Positions 25,168 to 33,972 of a DNA stretch of 64,000 nucleotides are shown here, in pieces. A program made the translations under genes and the position numbers. The notes beneath the pieces were generated by a model. The model ran no database searches. It had not been told where the DNA came from and worked only from the letters and a program-made list of their open reading frames with translations. The stretch spans positions 1 to 64,000 of the forward strand of contig JBCBUE010000006.1 of assembly GCA_039818285.1 (NCBI GenBank), written 5' to 3'. How positions within the stretch are numbered: position 1 is the stretch's first letter; every line of letters starts with the position of its first letter. Source of the stretch: JBCBUE01 sp039818285. GTDB lineage: Bacteria; Planctomycetota; Phycisphaerae; Phycisphaerales; Phycisphaeraceae.

Positions 25168-26196
25168 TTGCCCCTAGCGCCGCCCAGTTCCGTCGACGAC
25201 CTCACCGGCTCGCAGAAAGCGGCCGTGCTGATGCTCGCGCTCGACGAGGACGCCGCGTCGATCCTGCTCGGCCAGCTCGACCCCAAGGGCGTGGAAGAGA
25301 TCACCCGCGAGATCGCCGGCCTGCGCAACCTCTCCGAGGACCTGCGCAACGGCGTGCTCAACCAGTTCTACGAGCTCGCCGCCGCCTCGGGCTGGGCACG
25401 CGAGGGCGGGCTGGACTATGCCCGGGCGCTGCTGATGAAGACGCTCGACCCCAAGGAGGCCGAGCGCATCATCCAGCAGATCGGCCAGCAGGTTCGCAAG
25501 GCCCCCTTCGCCTTCCTGCAGAAGGCCGAGGCGACCAATCTGCTGACCTTCATCCAAGACGAGCACCCGCAGACGATCGCGCTGATCGTCTCGCACCTGC
25601 CGTTCCACAAGGCCTCGGAGATCCTCTCGGGCCTGCCGACCCCCAAGCAGGTCGAGGTCGTCAAGCGCGTGGCCAATATGGAGCAGACCAACCCCACCGT
25701 CGTGCAGGAGGTCGAGAAGGGCCTCGAGGGTCGGCTGGCCAACATGCTCACGCAGAGCTTCGAGACCATCGGCGGCGTCGGCACTGTCGCCGAGATGCTC
25801 AACCTCGTCGACCGCACCACCGAGAAGTCCATCATGGAGGGACTCGAGGCCGAGGACCCCGACCTGGTCGAGGAGATCCGACGCCTGATGTTCGTCTTCG
25901 AGGACATCCTCCTCGTCGACGACAAGGGCGTGCAGGCCGTGCTCAAGGAGGTCGACAACGACGAGCTGTCGCTGTCGCTCAAGACGGCCAGCGAGGAGCT
26001 GCGGCAGAAGATCTTCGGCAACATGTCCGAGCGGGCGGCCAGCCTCATCGCCGAGGACATGGAGTACATGGGCCCGGTGCGCGTGGCGGACGTCGAGTCG
26101 GCCCAGCAACGCATCGTCGATATCGTCCGCCGCCTCGAGGACGCGGGCGAGATCATCATCACCGGCCGCGGCGGCGAGGGGGACGTGGTTGTCTAA
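25168..26196 (+). CDS. fliG: Flagellar motor switch protein FliG
   Basis: 342 residues from TTG 25168; AGGAG lies 11 bases upstream and no ATG is available nearby. FliG couples the MS ring to torque from MotA. N-, middle and C-terminal armadillo domains are present: LTGSQKAAVLMLALDEDAASILLGQLD, EHPQTIALIVSHLPFHKASEILSGLP (EHPQ motif), and the torque helix region DLVEEIRRLMFVFEDILLVDDKGVQAVLKEVDNDELSLSLKTASEELRQKIFGNMSERAASLIAEDMEYMGPVRVADVESAQQ, with the conserved charged residues. Confidence 0.97.
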   Translation: MPLAPPSSVDDLTGSQKAAVLMLALDEDAASILLGQLDPKGVEEITREIAGLRNLSEDLRNGVLNQFYELAAASGWAREGGLDYARALLMKTLDPKEAERIIQQIGQQVRKAPFAFLQKAEATNLLTFIQDEHPQTIALIVSHLPFHKASEILSGLPTPKQVEVVKRVANMEQTNPTVVQEVEKGLEGRLANMLTQSFETIGGVGTVAEMLNLVDRTTEKSIMEGLEAEDPDLVEEIRRLMFVFEDILLVDDKGVQAVLKEVDNDELSLSLKTASEELRQKIFGNMSERAASLIAEDMEYMGPVRVADVESAQQRIVDIVRRLEDAGEIIITGRGGEGDVVV

Positions 26197-26229
26197 CCCG
26201 ACGCGACGACACATCGGAGGCCAGACGCC

Positions 26230-26976
26230 ATGGCGGTGATGAAGACCGGCGGCAAGTCGCTCGTCCGCGACGCGGTCGTGCTCGACCTCGGCGACCTCGG
26301 GGCCCAGGCGGCTCGGTTGCGCATGCAGGCCGAGGCGCGGGCGGCGCAGATCGTCGGCGACGCCGAGGCGAAGGCCAAGGCACTCGTCGATGCCGCGCAC
26401 GGCCAGGGGTTTGACCAGGGCAAGGCCGAGGGCCACGAACAGGGGCTGGCCGAGGGCCGCGAGCAAGGCCGACAGGAGGCGCTCACCGCCAAGGCCGACG
26501 AGCTCGCGCAGCTCGTGGCCGCGTGGTCCGACGTCGGCGGGCAGTGGGACGGGTACCGCCGCGACCTGGAACGCGAGGCCCGCGAGACCGTGCTGGATTT
26601 CGCGCTTAAGCTCGGCGAACGGCTGGTGCACCGGCTGGTCGACGTCGACCGATCGATCGTCGTGGATCAGCTGGCCGCCGCGCTGTCGACGGTGCTGGAG
26701 CCGTCGGACGTCAAGGTGCTCATCAACCCGGCCGACCGGGCGACGCTCGAGGAGGCGATGCCCGAACTGCTGGCCGAGTTCGCGCAGTTCCAGCACGTCA
26801 AGCTCGTTGACGACGGCGACGTGGGGCGGGGCGGGTGCGTGGTGAGCTACGGGCAGGGCGAGGTCGACGCAACGATCGACACGCAGCTGCGGCGCGTGCT
26901 CGACGTGATCCTGCCGAGCCAGACGCGCACGCCGGCCGCTGACGAGGCGGCGGCGTCGAGCGACGGCGGGGCGTGA
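26230..26976 (+). CDS. fliH: Flagellar export ATPase regulator FliH
   Basis: 248 residues. FliH holds the ATPase FliI inactive and delivers it to the export gate. Residues about 58-82 contain the glycine-repeat helix typical of FliH, with GxxxG spacing (GQGFDQGKAEGHEQGLAEG), followed by a helical stalk and the C-terminal FliI-binding domain VLDFALKLGERLVHRLVDVDRSIV...DGDVGRGGCVVSYGQGEVDATIDTQLRRV. A GGAGG site precedes the start. Length is ordinary. Confidence 0.92.
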   Translation: MAVMKTGGKSLVRDAVVLDLGDLGAQAARLRMQAEARAAQIVGDAEAKAKALVDAAHGQGFDQGKAEGHEQGLAEGREQGRQEALTAKADELAQLVAAWSDVGGQWDGYRRDLEREARETVLDFALKLGERLVHRLVDVDRSIVVDQLAAALSTVLEPSDVKVLINPADRATLEEAMPELLAEFAQFQHVKLVDDGDVGRGGCVVSYGQGEVDATIDTQLRRVLDVILPSQTRTPAADEAAASSDGGA

Positions 26977-27029
26977 AGTGGATCGGTCACGGGGAAGTCG
27001 TGGCGGGGCCGTGACGGCGCCGCTTGGGT

Positions 27030-27045
27030 TGGCATGGGTTGTGCG
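27030..27045 (+). promoter_or_regulatory. Weak sigma-54-like element upstream of fliI
   Basis: TGGCATGGGTTGTGCG keeps TGGCA, the GG/GC pair at the exact 10-base spacing (27031-27032, 27043-27044), and GC at -12, but lacks the TT of TTGC. The predicted start would be at about 27056, directly before the preferred fliI start codon, implying a leaderless message. Chance occurrence is quite possible. Confidence 0.25.
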
Positions 27046-27057
27046 GAGTGCACGGGT

Positions 27058-28515
27058 ATGGCGGTGCTAGAGGCGCAGATCGTGCTGCTCGAAGAGGCGA
27101 CCACGCTGGAATTGCGCGGTTCGGTGGTGGAGGTGTCGGGTCTTGCGCTGCGGGTGGCGGGGCTGCCGGCCGCGGTGGGGACGACGGTGCGGATCGAGCC
27201 GACGTCGGGCGTCATTGCGTCGGGCGGGGCCGAGGTGCCGAGCGTGCCGGGCGAGGTCGTGGGGTTCTCGGGCAGCCGGGCCGTGGTGATGCCGTTCGAC
27301 GAGACGGCGGGGATCCGCGCGGGGGATCGCGTCGTGGCCGAGCAGCCGGCGCCGTGCGTGTGCGTGGGCAATGGGCTGATCGGTCGCGTGATCGACCCGA
27401 TGGGTCGGCCGGTCGATGGGCTCGGGCCGATCGTCGAGCTGTCGCCGCGTCGGCTGGACCCGGCGCCGGTGGGCCCGATGCAGCGGCCGCCGCTGGACAC
27501 GGCGCTGGGCACGGGGGTGCGAGCGATCGACGCGCTGCTGCCGGTGGGGCGTGGTCAAAGGCTCGGCGTGTTCAGCGGGCCGGGCGTGGGCAAGTCGACC
27601 CTGTTGGGGACGATGGCTCGGCAGACGTCGGCCGACGTGTCGGTGATCGCGATGGTCGGCGAGCGTGGTCGCGAGGTGCGCGAGTTCGTCGAACGCACCC
27701 TCGGTCCCGAGGGGCTGGCGCGCAGCGTGGTGGTGGTGGCGACGGGCGACGAGTCACCGCTGCGTCGCGTGCGTTGCGCGTTGTCGGCCACGACGATCGC
27801 CGAGCACTTCCGCGACGCCGGGCTGGACGTGCTGCTGATCATGGACAGCGTCACGCGCTTCGCCCAGGCCAAGCGGCAGGCCGGCCTGGCCGGCGGCGAG
27901 CCCCCGGCGACGCGCGGCTACCCGCCCAGCGTCTTCGCCGCGCTGCCACGACTGCTCGAACGCACCGGACGGACCGAGCGCGGCAGCATCACCGGCTTCT
28001 ACTCCGTGCTCGTCGAGGGCGACGACATGGACGACCCCGTTGCCGACGCCTGCCGCGGCATCCTCGACGGCCACGTCGTGCTCTCGCGCCGCCTCGCCGA
28101 GGCCGGCCACTTCCCCGCCATCGACGTGCCCAAGTCCATCAGCCGCGTCGCCGACGACGTGACCGACCTCGACCACCAGCGCGCCCGTCGCCAGGTCGGC
28201 AAGCTGATCGCCGCCTACGAGGAGGTCGAGGACCTGCTCAACGTTGGCGCCTACGCCCCGGGCAGCAACCCCGACTACGACCTGGCCATCGCGTGCAAGC
28301 CGGCGATCGATCAACTCGTCCAGCAGGGCCGATCCGAGACGCTCGACGGCGAACCCGGCCGACAGAGCCGTGCGATGCTCGGCGCCCTGGTCGAACGCAT
28401 CGCCGCCGCCGAGCGCGAGCTCGCCGCCGCCCAAGGACGGGCCAACCCGGCGGCGCAAGCCAAGCCCGCCGGCTCGCCACGCCGCGGCGTCACCCGGCGT
28501 GAGGGAGGTCGCTGA
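27058..28515 (+). CDS. fliI: Flagellum-specific ATPase FliI
   Basis: 485 residues from ATG 27058. A longer start at 27034 has no ribosome-binding site and its extra residues (MGCAECTG) are not conserved, whereas GGAG lies about 10 bases before 27058. F1-beta-like ATPase energising type III export: Walker A GPGVGKST (174-181), GERGREVREF, Walker B region LDVLLIMDSVTRFAQAKRQAGLAGGEPPATRGYPPSVFAALPRLLERTGR, and GSITGFYSVLVEGDDMDDPVAD. The stop overlaps the fliJ start by one base. Confidence 0.96.
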   Translation: MAVLEAQIVLLEEATTLELRGSVVEVSGLALRVAGLPAAVGTTVRIEPTSGVIASGGAEVPSVPGEVVGFSGSRAVVMPFDETAGIRAGDRVVAEQPAPCVCVGNGLIGRVIDPMGRPVDGLGPIVELSPRRLDPAPVGPMQRPPLDTALGTGVRAIDALLPVGRGQRLGVFSGPGVGKSTLLGTMARQTSADVSVIAMVGERGREVREFVERTLGPEGLARSVVVVATGDESPLRRVRCALSATTIAEHFRDAGLDVLLIMDSVTRFAQAKRQAGLAGGEPPATRGYPPSVFAALPRLLERTGRTERGSITGFYSVLVEGDDMDDPVADACRGILDGHVVLSRRLAEAGHFPAIDVPKSISRVADDVTDLDHQRARRQVGKLIAAYEEVEDLLNVGAYAPGSNPDYDLAIACKPAIDQLVQQGRSETLDGEPGRQSRAMLGALVERIAAAERELAAAQGRANPAAQAKPAGSPRRGVTRREGGR

Positions 28516-28979
28516 TGGCACGATTCGTCTTCCGCCTGCAAACCGTGCTCGATCAGCGACGGCGCGAAGAAGACGCGGCCAAGCGCGCCCTCGGCGAGCG
28601 CATCGCCGTCTCAACTCGGCTGCGTAACCGCATCGCCGCCATGCAGGACACCGTCCGCCGGGGCAAGGCCGACCTCCGCGGCGCGCTCACCGGCCGCGTC
28701 CAGGCCTCCGACGTCGGCCGCTTCGCCACGCACGCCCAGCTTTCGGCCATCCGCGGCCAACGCCTGGTGCTCGAGCTCGCCGCCGCCGAGGGACAGGTCA
28801 ACGAGGCGCGCGAGGTGTTGCGGCAGACGATCGCTCGCCGCCGAGCCATCGAGTTGCTCGAAGAGCGCGACCGTGCCGCTTGGCGCAAGCGGCAACGCAA
28901 GCTCGAGCAGACCGAGATGGACGAGCTGACGGCCCAGCGTTTCGCGCGGACCCGTGCGAATGAGGAGGCCGTGGCGTGA
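28515..28979 (+). CDS. fliJ: Flagellar export chaperone-escort protein FliJ
   Basis: 154 residues, one long antiparallel coiled coil. Starts MARFVFRLQTVLDQRRREEDAAKRALGE, the usual FliJ opening (F-x-F-R-L-x-x-V-L), and ends with a charged helix (WRKRQRKLEQTEMDELTAQRFARTRANEEA). FliJ fits into the FliI hexamer like the gamma subunit of F1 and recycles chaperones. Start and stop overlap fliI and the MotE-like gene by 1 and 4 bases, indicating translational coupling. Confidence 0.9.
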   Translation: MARFVFRLQTVLDQRRREEDAAKRALGERIAVSTRLRNRIAAMQDTVRRGKADLRGALTGRVQASDVGRFATHAQLSAIRGQRLVLELAAAEGQVNEAREVLRQTIARRRAIELLEERDRAAWRKRQRKLEQTEMDELTAQRFARTRANEEAVA

Positions 28980-29713
28980 ACAACTGGATCAAGGCATTCG
29001 CGGTCGGCACGGTGATCGTCGTCATCCTCGAGGTGGTGGCCGCGCTCGCGTTCGTCGGGTGGATGGGCGCGACGGATCGGCTAAGCATGGAACGTTTGTC
29101 GAGGGCGCAAGCGATTTTCACGCCGACAATCACGCAAGAAGAGCAGGCCGCTGAGCAGGCCGCCGCCGCCGCCGAGGTCGAGGCCGCCGCGGCCCAGGAA
29201 GAGGCCCGCCTCGCCTCCGCCGCGACGGGGCTGACCACGCTCGACCAACGCCTGCGCACCCGCAGCGTCTCGGAAGACCTGCTGGCCGAGGCGTCGGCTC
29301 GGATGCGCGTCGAACGCGAGGCGATCGAGCGCCGGCTCACCACCTCCGAACAGATCATCACCAAGCTCCGCGACGAGCTGGAGGCCGAACGCGAGCGGTT
29401 CGCCGAGTTCGTCGACAACCAGCGGGCCCAGCAGCTCGACGAGGACTTCAAGCAGGCCGTCGCGTTCTACGAGCAGATGCAGCCCAAGCAGGCCAAGACC
29501 TCCTTCGAGCAACTCATCGCGATGGGGCAGGAGGACCAAGTCATCGACTATCTCAGCGCGATGCAGCTGCGCAAGGCCGGTGCCGTCATCCGAGAGTTCA
29601 AGGCTCCCGAGGAGGTGGCGATCGCGACGCAACTGCTCAGCCGTCTCCGCGAACGCGGGATTGATCCGCTGGCCCGCGGCGGAGCGCCGAGCAACAACGG
29701 AGGCAACGGGTGA
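28976..29713 (+). CDS. MotE-like membrane protein of the flagellar operon
   Basis: 245 residues from GTG 28976. One transmembrane segment at about residues 8-30 (AVGTVIVVILEVVAALAFVGW), a long coiled coil rich in A/E/R (AAEVEAAAAQEEARLASAA...LEAERERFAEF), and a C-terminal MgtE-N-like domain (DFKQAVAFYEQMQPKQAKTSFEQLIAMGQEDQVIDYLSAMQLRKAGAVIREF). This is the layout of MotE, a periplasmic chaperone/stator-placing protein encoded after fliJ in many bacteria. Its ends overlap fliJ (GTGA) and fliK (GTGA) by 4 bases each. Confidence 0.8.
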   Translation: MNNWIKAFAVGTVIVVILEVVAALAFVGWMGATDRLSMERLSRAQAIFTPTITQEEQAAEQAAAAAEVEAAAAQEEARLASAATGLTTLDQRLRTRSVSEDLLAEASARMRVEREAIERRLTTSEQIITKLRDELEAERERFAEFVDNQRAQQLDEDFKQAVAFYEQMQPKQAKTSFEQLIAMGQEDQVIDYLSAMQLRKAGAVIREFKAPEEVAIATQLLSRLRERGIDPLARGGAPSNNGGNG

Positions 29714-31152
29714 TCGCCAACCTGCTGAATCAACCGCCGACTTACGACGCCCAAGCGCTGCCGCCAGCGTCGAGCCACGCCACCGGCGCGTCCGAGCCGT
29801 TCGACGCGCTGCTCGCCCAACCCGCCGATCGCAAGCCCGGCCGAACCGAGCCCGGCCAACAACCCCCGTCGGCCGCGGACCGGTGGGCCGATCGCCCGGC
29901 ACGCGACGAAGCGTCCGCCTCCGAGCCAACCCGCGACGCCGAACCGATCGAGCAACCCAATGACGCCGCCGGCTCCGATGTCCGCGATCCAACCGACGAG
30001 GGTTACTCGGACGACACATCGTCCCCGCAGGACGGCGAAGGCGTCGTTGAGGCGTCCGATGGTCCCGCGGCCGAGGACGGTCAATCATCGCGTGGTGATG
30101 CCGAGCAAGAAGTACTGGAGCAGCCCGTCGATGCCGTCGCGTCGGTGATCGCCGATGTCGCGACCGCGCTCGCCGCGCCGCTCGCCGATGCTTCCGCGCC
30201 CGCCAAGTCTCCCGCCGTGGATCAACCCACCCACGCCCAGGCCGGTTCCGCAACCACCAACCCCACGCCATCGGACGCAGCCGCCAAGCCCACGCCCGCG
30301 AGCTCCGTGGCGGTCGTCGATCGGCCCACGGGCCAAGCCCCCACGGCCGAAGGCACGTCGCTCAAGCCCGTCAACGCCCAGGCCCCGAACCAGGTCGCGA
30401 CCCATGCCACCGCCGATGGCGACAACGCCGGCGGCGACACCCACAAGCAGCCCGGCCAGCAGGGCGGCCTGGCCCAACACGCCGCTCCCGCCAACGCCCA
30501 GGCCGCCAACCTCGCCACCGCGTCGGCGAGTTCCGCGGCCGCGTCGCTCACGCCCGATACCCCGGACCCCGGCCTCGCGACCCGCACCAGCGCGAACGCA
30601 TCCCCCCCGCCAACCCCCGTGCCGTCGACCACGACGCTCGCGGCCACCAACGCCGACCCCGACACCGCCAACGCCGCTCGCCTCGCCCGCGGCCTGCAGT
30701 CCGCCCTCAACCAGCGCGGCGGCGGCGTCACCCTCCGCCTCACCCCCGCCGAGATGGGCACCCTCCGCATCAGCCTCGACATCACCGCCGGCCGCGTCGC
30801 CGCCGACTTCCAGCCGACCACTCAAGCCGGCCAGCAACTGCTCCAGGGCCAGCTCGCCCAGCTTCGCTCCTCCCTCGAGTCCCAGGGCCTGACCGTCGAT
30901 CGCCTCGGCGTCCAGCCCGCCGCCTCGACCGGCAACGGCAACGCCGCCCAGAACAACACCTCCTTCAACCAGTCCCAGCAGGACACGCCCGACGGCCGGC
31001 AGTCCTCCACCGACGGACGAAGCCGCGGCGAGTACGGCCGCTCCTCCCAGTCCTCGCCAGACGACACGACCGACGACGCCGGCCCCGCCGACACCTTCGA
31101 CGACGCCCTCCACTCCGCCAACCCCCTCGCGGCCACCGCCGCCGGAGCCTAA
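29710..31152 (+). CDS. fliK: Flagellar hook-length control protein FliK
   Basis: 480 residues from GTG 29710, overlapping the previous gene. FliK measures hook length and switches export specificity through FlhB. The first 310 residues are low-complexity, rich in Ala, Pro, Thr, Gln and Asp, as expected for the ruler part. The conserved C-terminal domain, about residues 315-400, reads NAARLARGLQSALNQRGGGVTLRLTPAEMGTLRISLDITAGRVAADFQPTTQAGQQLLQGQLAQLRSSLESQGLTVDRL. A further Ser/Asp-rich tail follows. Confidence 0.92.
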   Translation: MIANLLNQPPTYDAQALPPASSHATGASEPFDALLAQPADRKPGRTEPGQQPPSAADRWADRPARDEASASEPTRDAEPIEQPNDAAGSDVRDPTDEGYSDDTSSPQDGEGVVEASDGPAAEDGQSSRGDAEQEVLEQPVDAVASVIADVATALAAPLADASAPAKSPAVDQPTHAQAGSATTNPTPSDAAAKPTPASSVAVVDRPTGQAPTAEGTSLKPVNAQAPNQVATHATADGDNAGGDTHKQPGQQGGLAQHAAPANAQAANLATASASSAAASLTPDTPDPGLATRTSANASPPPTPVPSTTTLAATNADPDTANAARLARGLQSALNQRGGGVTLRLTPAEMGTLRISLDITAGRVAADFQPTTQAGQQLLQGQLAQLRSSLESQGLTVDRLGVQPAASTGNGNAAQNNTSFNQSQQDTPDGRQSSTDGRSRGEYGRSSQSSPDDTTDDAGPADTFDDALHSANPLAATAAGA

Positions 31153-31155
31153 GCC

Positions 31156-31800
31156 ATGTCCAGCGCGATCAGCGGCCTGAACAACCCAGTCTCCAACAAC
31201 ACTAACGACGCCAACGCCTTCGCCGAGCTCAGCAGCGAAGAGTTCATCAGCATCATGGTCGAGGAGCTCACCAGCCAGGACCCCCTCGAGCCCAACGACT
31301 CGGCCGCTATCCTCGACCAGATCTACTCGATCAGTTCCATCGAGTCTCAGGCCAAGCTCGAGCAGAGCCTCACCACACTCGTCGATCAGAACTCCGTCGT
31401 CCAAGCCACCTCGCTCCTCGGTCAGCAGGTCTCCGGCCTGACCACCGGCAACAACGAAGCCGCCGGCAAGGTCACCTCCGTCAAGCTCGTCGACGGCGAG
31501 CCCATCCTCGTCCTCGACTCCGGCGCCGAGCTGCCCTTCGACCGCGTGACCGGCATGGACTACGCCGAGTCCACCGACGCGCTGGTCATCCAGCAACTGC
31601 TCTCCAACCTCGCGCTGCTCGATTCGAGCATGCTCGTCGGCCAGTACGTCCGCGGCACGGACGTGGGCGGCGTCGGCACCGAAGGCCTGGTCAGCGAGGT
31701 CGTCTTCGAGAACGACGGCGGCATCGGCCTCGAGCTCGACAACGGCCGACTCGTCCCTATCGAGAACGTCACCGGCTACGGCAAGCCCAAGGACGGCTAA
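31156..31800 (+). CDS. flgD: Flagellar hook capping protein FlgD
   Basis: 214 residues. Temporary cap that guides assembly of hook subunits. The N-terminal SSEEFISIMVEELTSQDPLEPNDSAAILDQIYSISSIESQAKLEQSL is the FlgD signature (usually F-L-x-L-L-x-x-Q-L-x-x-Q-D-P-L-x-P). The rest is beta-rich, with a KVTSVKLVDGEPILVLDSGAELPFDRVTGM motif resembling the second domain. Begins 3 bases after the fliK stop, between fliK and flgE as usual. Confidence 0.93.
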   Translation: MSSAISGLNNPVSNNTNDANAFAELSSEEFISIMVEELTSQDPLEPNDSAAILDQIYSISSIESQAKLEQSLTTLVDQNSVVQATSLLGQQVSGLTTGNNEAAGKVTSVKLVDGEPILVLDSGAELPFDRVTGMDYAESTDALVIQQLLSNLALLDSSMLVGQYVRGTDVGGVGTEGLVSEVVFENDGGIGLELDNGRLVPIENVTGYGKPKDG

Positions 31801-31836
31801 CCCCACCCCGCTCCCCCGCTCGCAAAGACGCGCCCC

Positions 31837-32154
31837 ATGCCCGACGGATCGGAACTGCTGCGACTGCTCGAGCCCGCCGTTCGGCCGGTTGGCGGCGGCA
31901 CGCCCGGTCAGCCCAAGACGCCTGACAACTTCGAGGGCAAGTCCTTCGACCAGCTCCTCGCCGACGCCGCCCAGCGCGGCCCCGAGCCCGCCGTTCAACC
32001 TTCGACGGACGCCGTCGCCGATCCAACCGACACGGCCGCCCCCGACCGAACCGCCGCGCCGATCAACCTCGGCCACGTCGAGAACCCCTCCCTCGCCCGC
32101 CTGCTCGCCGAGCGATCGGCCGCCAACCCGCCCGCGACACCCGACCTTTCATAA
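31837..32154 (+). CDS. Small protein of unknown function between flgD and flgE
   Basis: 105 residues. Opens MPDGSELLRLLEPAVRPVGGG, then FEGKSFDQLLADAAQ, an Asp/Ala/Pro-rich stretch, and LGHVENPSLARLLAERSAAN at the C-terminal part. Many flagellar operons have a small gene in this place (the TIGR02530-type flagellar operon protein, with a conserved S-x-H-A-x-x-R-L core), and the SFDQLL segment resembles the opening of that family. The core motif is not present, so I do not assign it. It lies 36 bases after flgD and 21 before flgE and is certainly in their operon. Confidence 0.7.
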   Translation: MPDGSELLRLLEPAVRPVGGGTPGQPKTPDNFEGKSFDQLLADAAQRGPEPAVQPSTDAVADPTDTAAPDRTAAPINLGHVENPSLARLLAERSAANPPATPDLS

Positions 32155-32175
32155 AGCAAGAACCAGGAGTTTCCC

Positions 32176-33888
32176 ATGGCCCTCACCACCGCGATGTACA
32201 CCAGCCTCACCGGCCTGGACACCAGCTCCGACCTGCTGAACGTCTCCGGTAACAACATCGCCAACGTCAACACCACCGCCTTCAAGAAGTCGCGGATCTC
32301 CTTCCAGACCGCCATCTCTCGCAACCTGCGCAACGGCTCGGCCCCGACGCAGAACCTCGGCGGCACCAACCCCGCCCAGGTCGGCCTCGGCGTGCAGATC
32401 GGCGCCATCACCCGCAACTTCGAGAACGGCCCCCTCCAGCCCACCGGCTCCAACACCGACGTCGCCATCGAGGGCAACGGCTTCTTCATCGTCGACGTCA
32501 ACGGCTCCCAGTTCTTCACACGCGACGGCGGCTTCACCCTCGACCAGGACAACAACCTCGTCATGCCCGGCACCGGCGGCCTCGTCCAGGGCTACGGCGT
32601 CGACGGCGAGTTCAACATCGTCAACGGCGTCCTGGGCAACATCAACATCCCCATCGGCACCCTCTCCATCGCCGAGGAAACCCAGAACGTCCAGTTCTCC
32701 GGCAACCTCAACGCCGGCGGCGAGGTCGCCACCCAGGGCTCCATCATCGACTTCGCCGCCCTCTACACCGACGCCGCGCAGACCACCGCCGCCACCACCA
32801 CCACCGACCTCACCGCCATCCTCGACGACACCGGCACCGCCGTCTTCGCCGCCGGCGACGTCATCACCCTCACCGGCGCCACCCGTGGTGGGGCCACCAT
32901 CGAGGACAAGACCTTCGAGATCGGCTCCACCACCACCGACCCCACCGACTCCGGCACCACCGTCCAGGACTTCATGGACTTCCTCCAGGACGTCCTCGGC
33001 CTGGACACCGCCAACGGAGCGTCCGTCTCCCTGGCCGCGGGCGTCATCACCGTGACGGGCAACACCGGCACCGCCAACGACCTCGTCATCGATGACGGCG
33101 ACCTCATCCTCAACGAGGGATCCAACCCCTCGGTCCCCTTCGACCTCACCAAGACCCAGGACGCCGACGGCGAGTCCGTCCGCACCACCTACGTCGCCTT
33201 CGACTCCCTGGGCAACCCCGTCACCGTCGACATGACCGTCGTCCTCGAGACCAAGGACTCTTCCGGCACCAACTGGCGCTTCTACAACCACTCCGACGAC
33301 GACACCGACATCTCCACCTATCTCGGCACCGGCACCCTCCAGTTCGACAACAACGGCCAGTTCATCGCCGGCACCGACGCCCAGGTCACCGTCAACCGAC
33401 AGAACGTCGGCTCGATCAACCCCCTCCAGTTCGACATCAACTTCGAGAACGACGGCCAGACCGGCGCCGTCACCGCGCTGACCGAAGTCAACTCCCAGAT
33501 CTCCGCCACCTTCCAGGACGGCTCGCCCATCGGCACCCTCGAGGACTTCTCCGTCTCCGCCGACGGCACCATCACCGGCGTCTTCTCCAACGGCCTGCTC
33601 CGCAGCCTCGGCCTCATCCCCGTCGCCATGTTCTCCAACAACGCCGGCCTCGAGGAGCAGGGCAACAACCTCTTCCGGCCCACCCCCAACTCCGGCATCC
33701 CCGTCATCGTCACCCCCACCACCGGCGGCTCCGGCCGGCTGATCGGTCAGACCGTCGAGCTTTCCAACGTCGACCTCGCCGAGGAATTCATCAACCTCAT
33801 CTCCGCCAGCACCGGCTTCTCCGCCTCCAGCCGCGTGCTGTCCACCAGCGACCAGCTCATCCAGGAACTCCTGGCGACCATCCGGTAG
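32176..33888 (+). CDS. flgE: Flagellar hook protein FlgE
   Basis: 570 residues, longer than the 400 of E. coli and typical of hooks with an enlarged outer domain. Universal-joint subunit outside the cell. N-terminal MALTTAMYTSLTGLDTSSDLLNVSGNNIANVNTTAFKKSR and the FFIV / TRDGGFTLDQDNNLV region are diagnostic; the C-terminal NVDLAEEFINLISASTGFSASSRVLSTSDQLIQELLAT is the terminal coiled coil. Residues about 165-330 are a Thr/Asp/Gly-rich insertion (TAATTTTDLTAILDDTGTAVF...). AGGAG lies 8 bases before the start. The flagellar run is interrupted after this gene. Confidence 0.96.
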   Translation: MALTTAMYTSLTGLDTSSDLLNVSGNNIANVNTTAFKKSRISFQTAISRNLRNGSAPTQNLGGTNPAQVGLGVQIGAITRNFENGPLQPTGSNTDVAIEGNGFFIVDVNGSQFFTRDGGFTLDQDNNLVMPGTGGLVQGYGVDGEFNIVNGVLGNINIPIGTLSIAEETQNVQFSGNLNAGGEVATQGSIIDFAALYTDAAQTTAATTTTDLTAILDDTGTAVFAAGDVITLTGATRGGATIEDKTFEIGSTTTDPTDSGTTVQDFMDFLQDVLGLDTANGASVSLAAGVITVTGNTGTANDLVIDDGDLILNEGSNPSVPFDLTKTQDADGESVRTTYVAFDSLGNPVTVDMTVVLETKDSSGTNWRFYNHSDDDTDISTYLGTGTLQFDNNGQFIAGTDAQVTVNRQNVGSINPLQFDINFENDGQTGAVTALTEVNSQISATFQDGSPIGTLEDFSVSADGTITGVFSNGLLRSLGLIPVAMFSNNAGLEEQGNNLFRPTPNSGIPVIVTPTTGGSGRLIGQTVELSNVDLAEEFINLISASTGFSASSRVLSTSDQLIQELLATIR

Positions 33889-33918
33889 AGCGGCCTCCCC
33901 AGAATTCGCCAAAAACGC

Positions 33919-33969
33919 TTGACGAACGCCGTGAGGCGGGGTACTTTTTCGTATAACTGATTATGCGAA
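33919..33969 (+). promoter_or_regulatory. Promoter and operator of the lacI-type module
   Basis: TTGACG (33919-33924), 17 bases, TACTTT (33942-33947), then an inverted repeat TTCGTATAA (33948-33956) and TTATGCGAA (33961-33969), one mismatch, 4-base centre. The operator directly follows the -10 and covers the expected start point, so a bound LacI-type repressor would block initiation. The region is distinctly AT-rich compared with its surroundings. No second copy was seen ahead of the downstream genes, which argues for one autoregulated transcript. Confidence 0.6.
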
Positions 33970-33972
33970 TAA

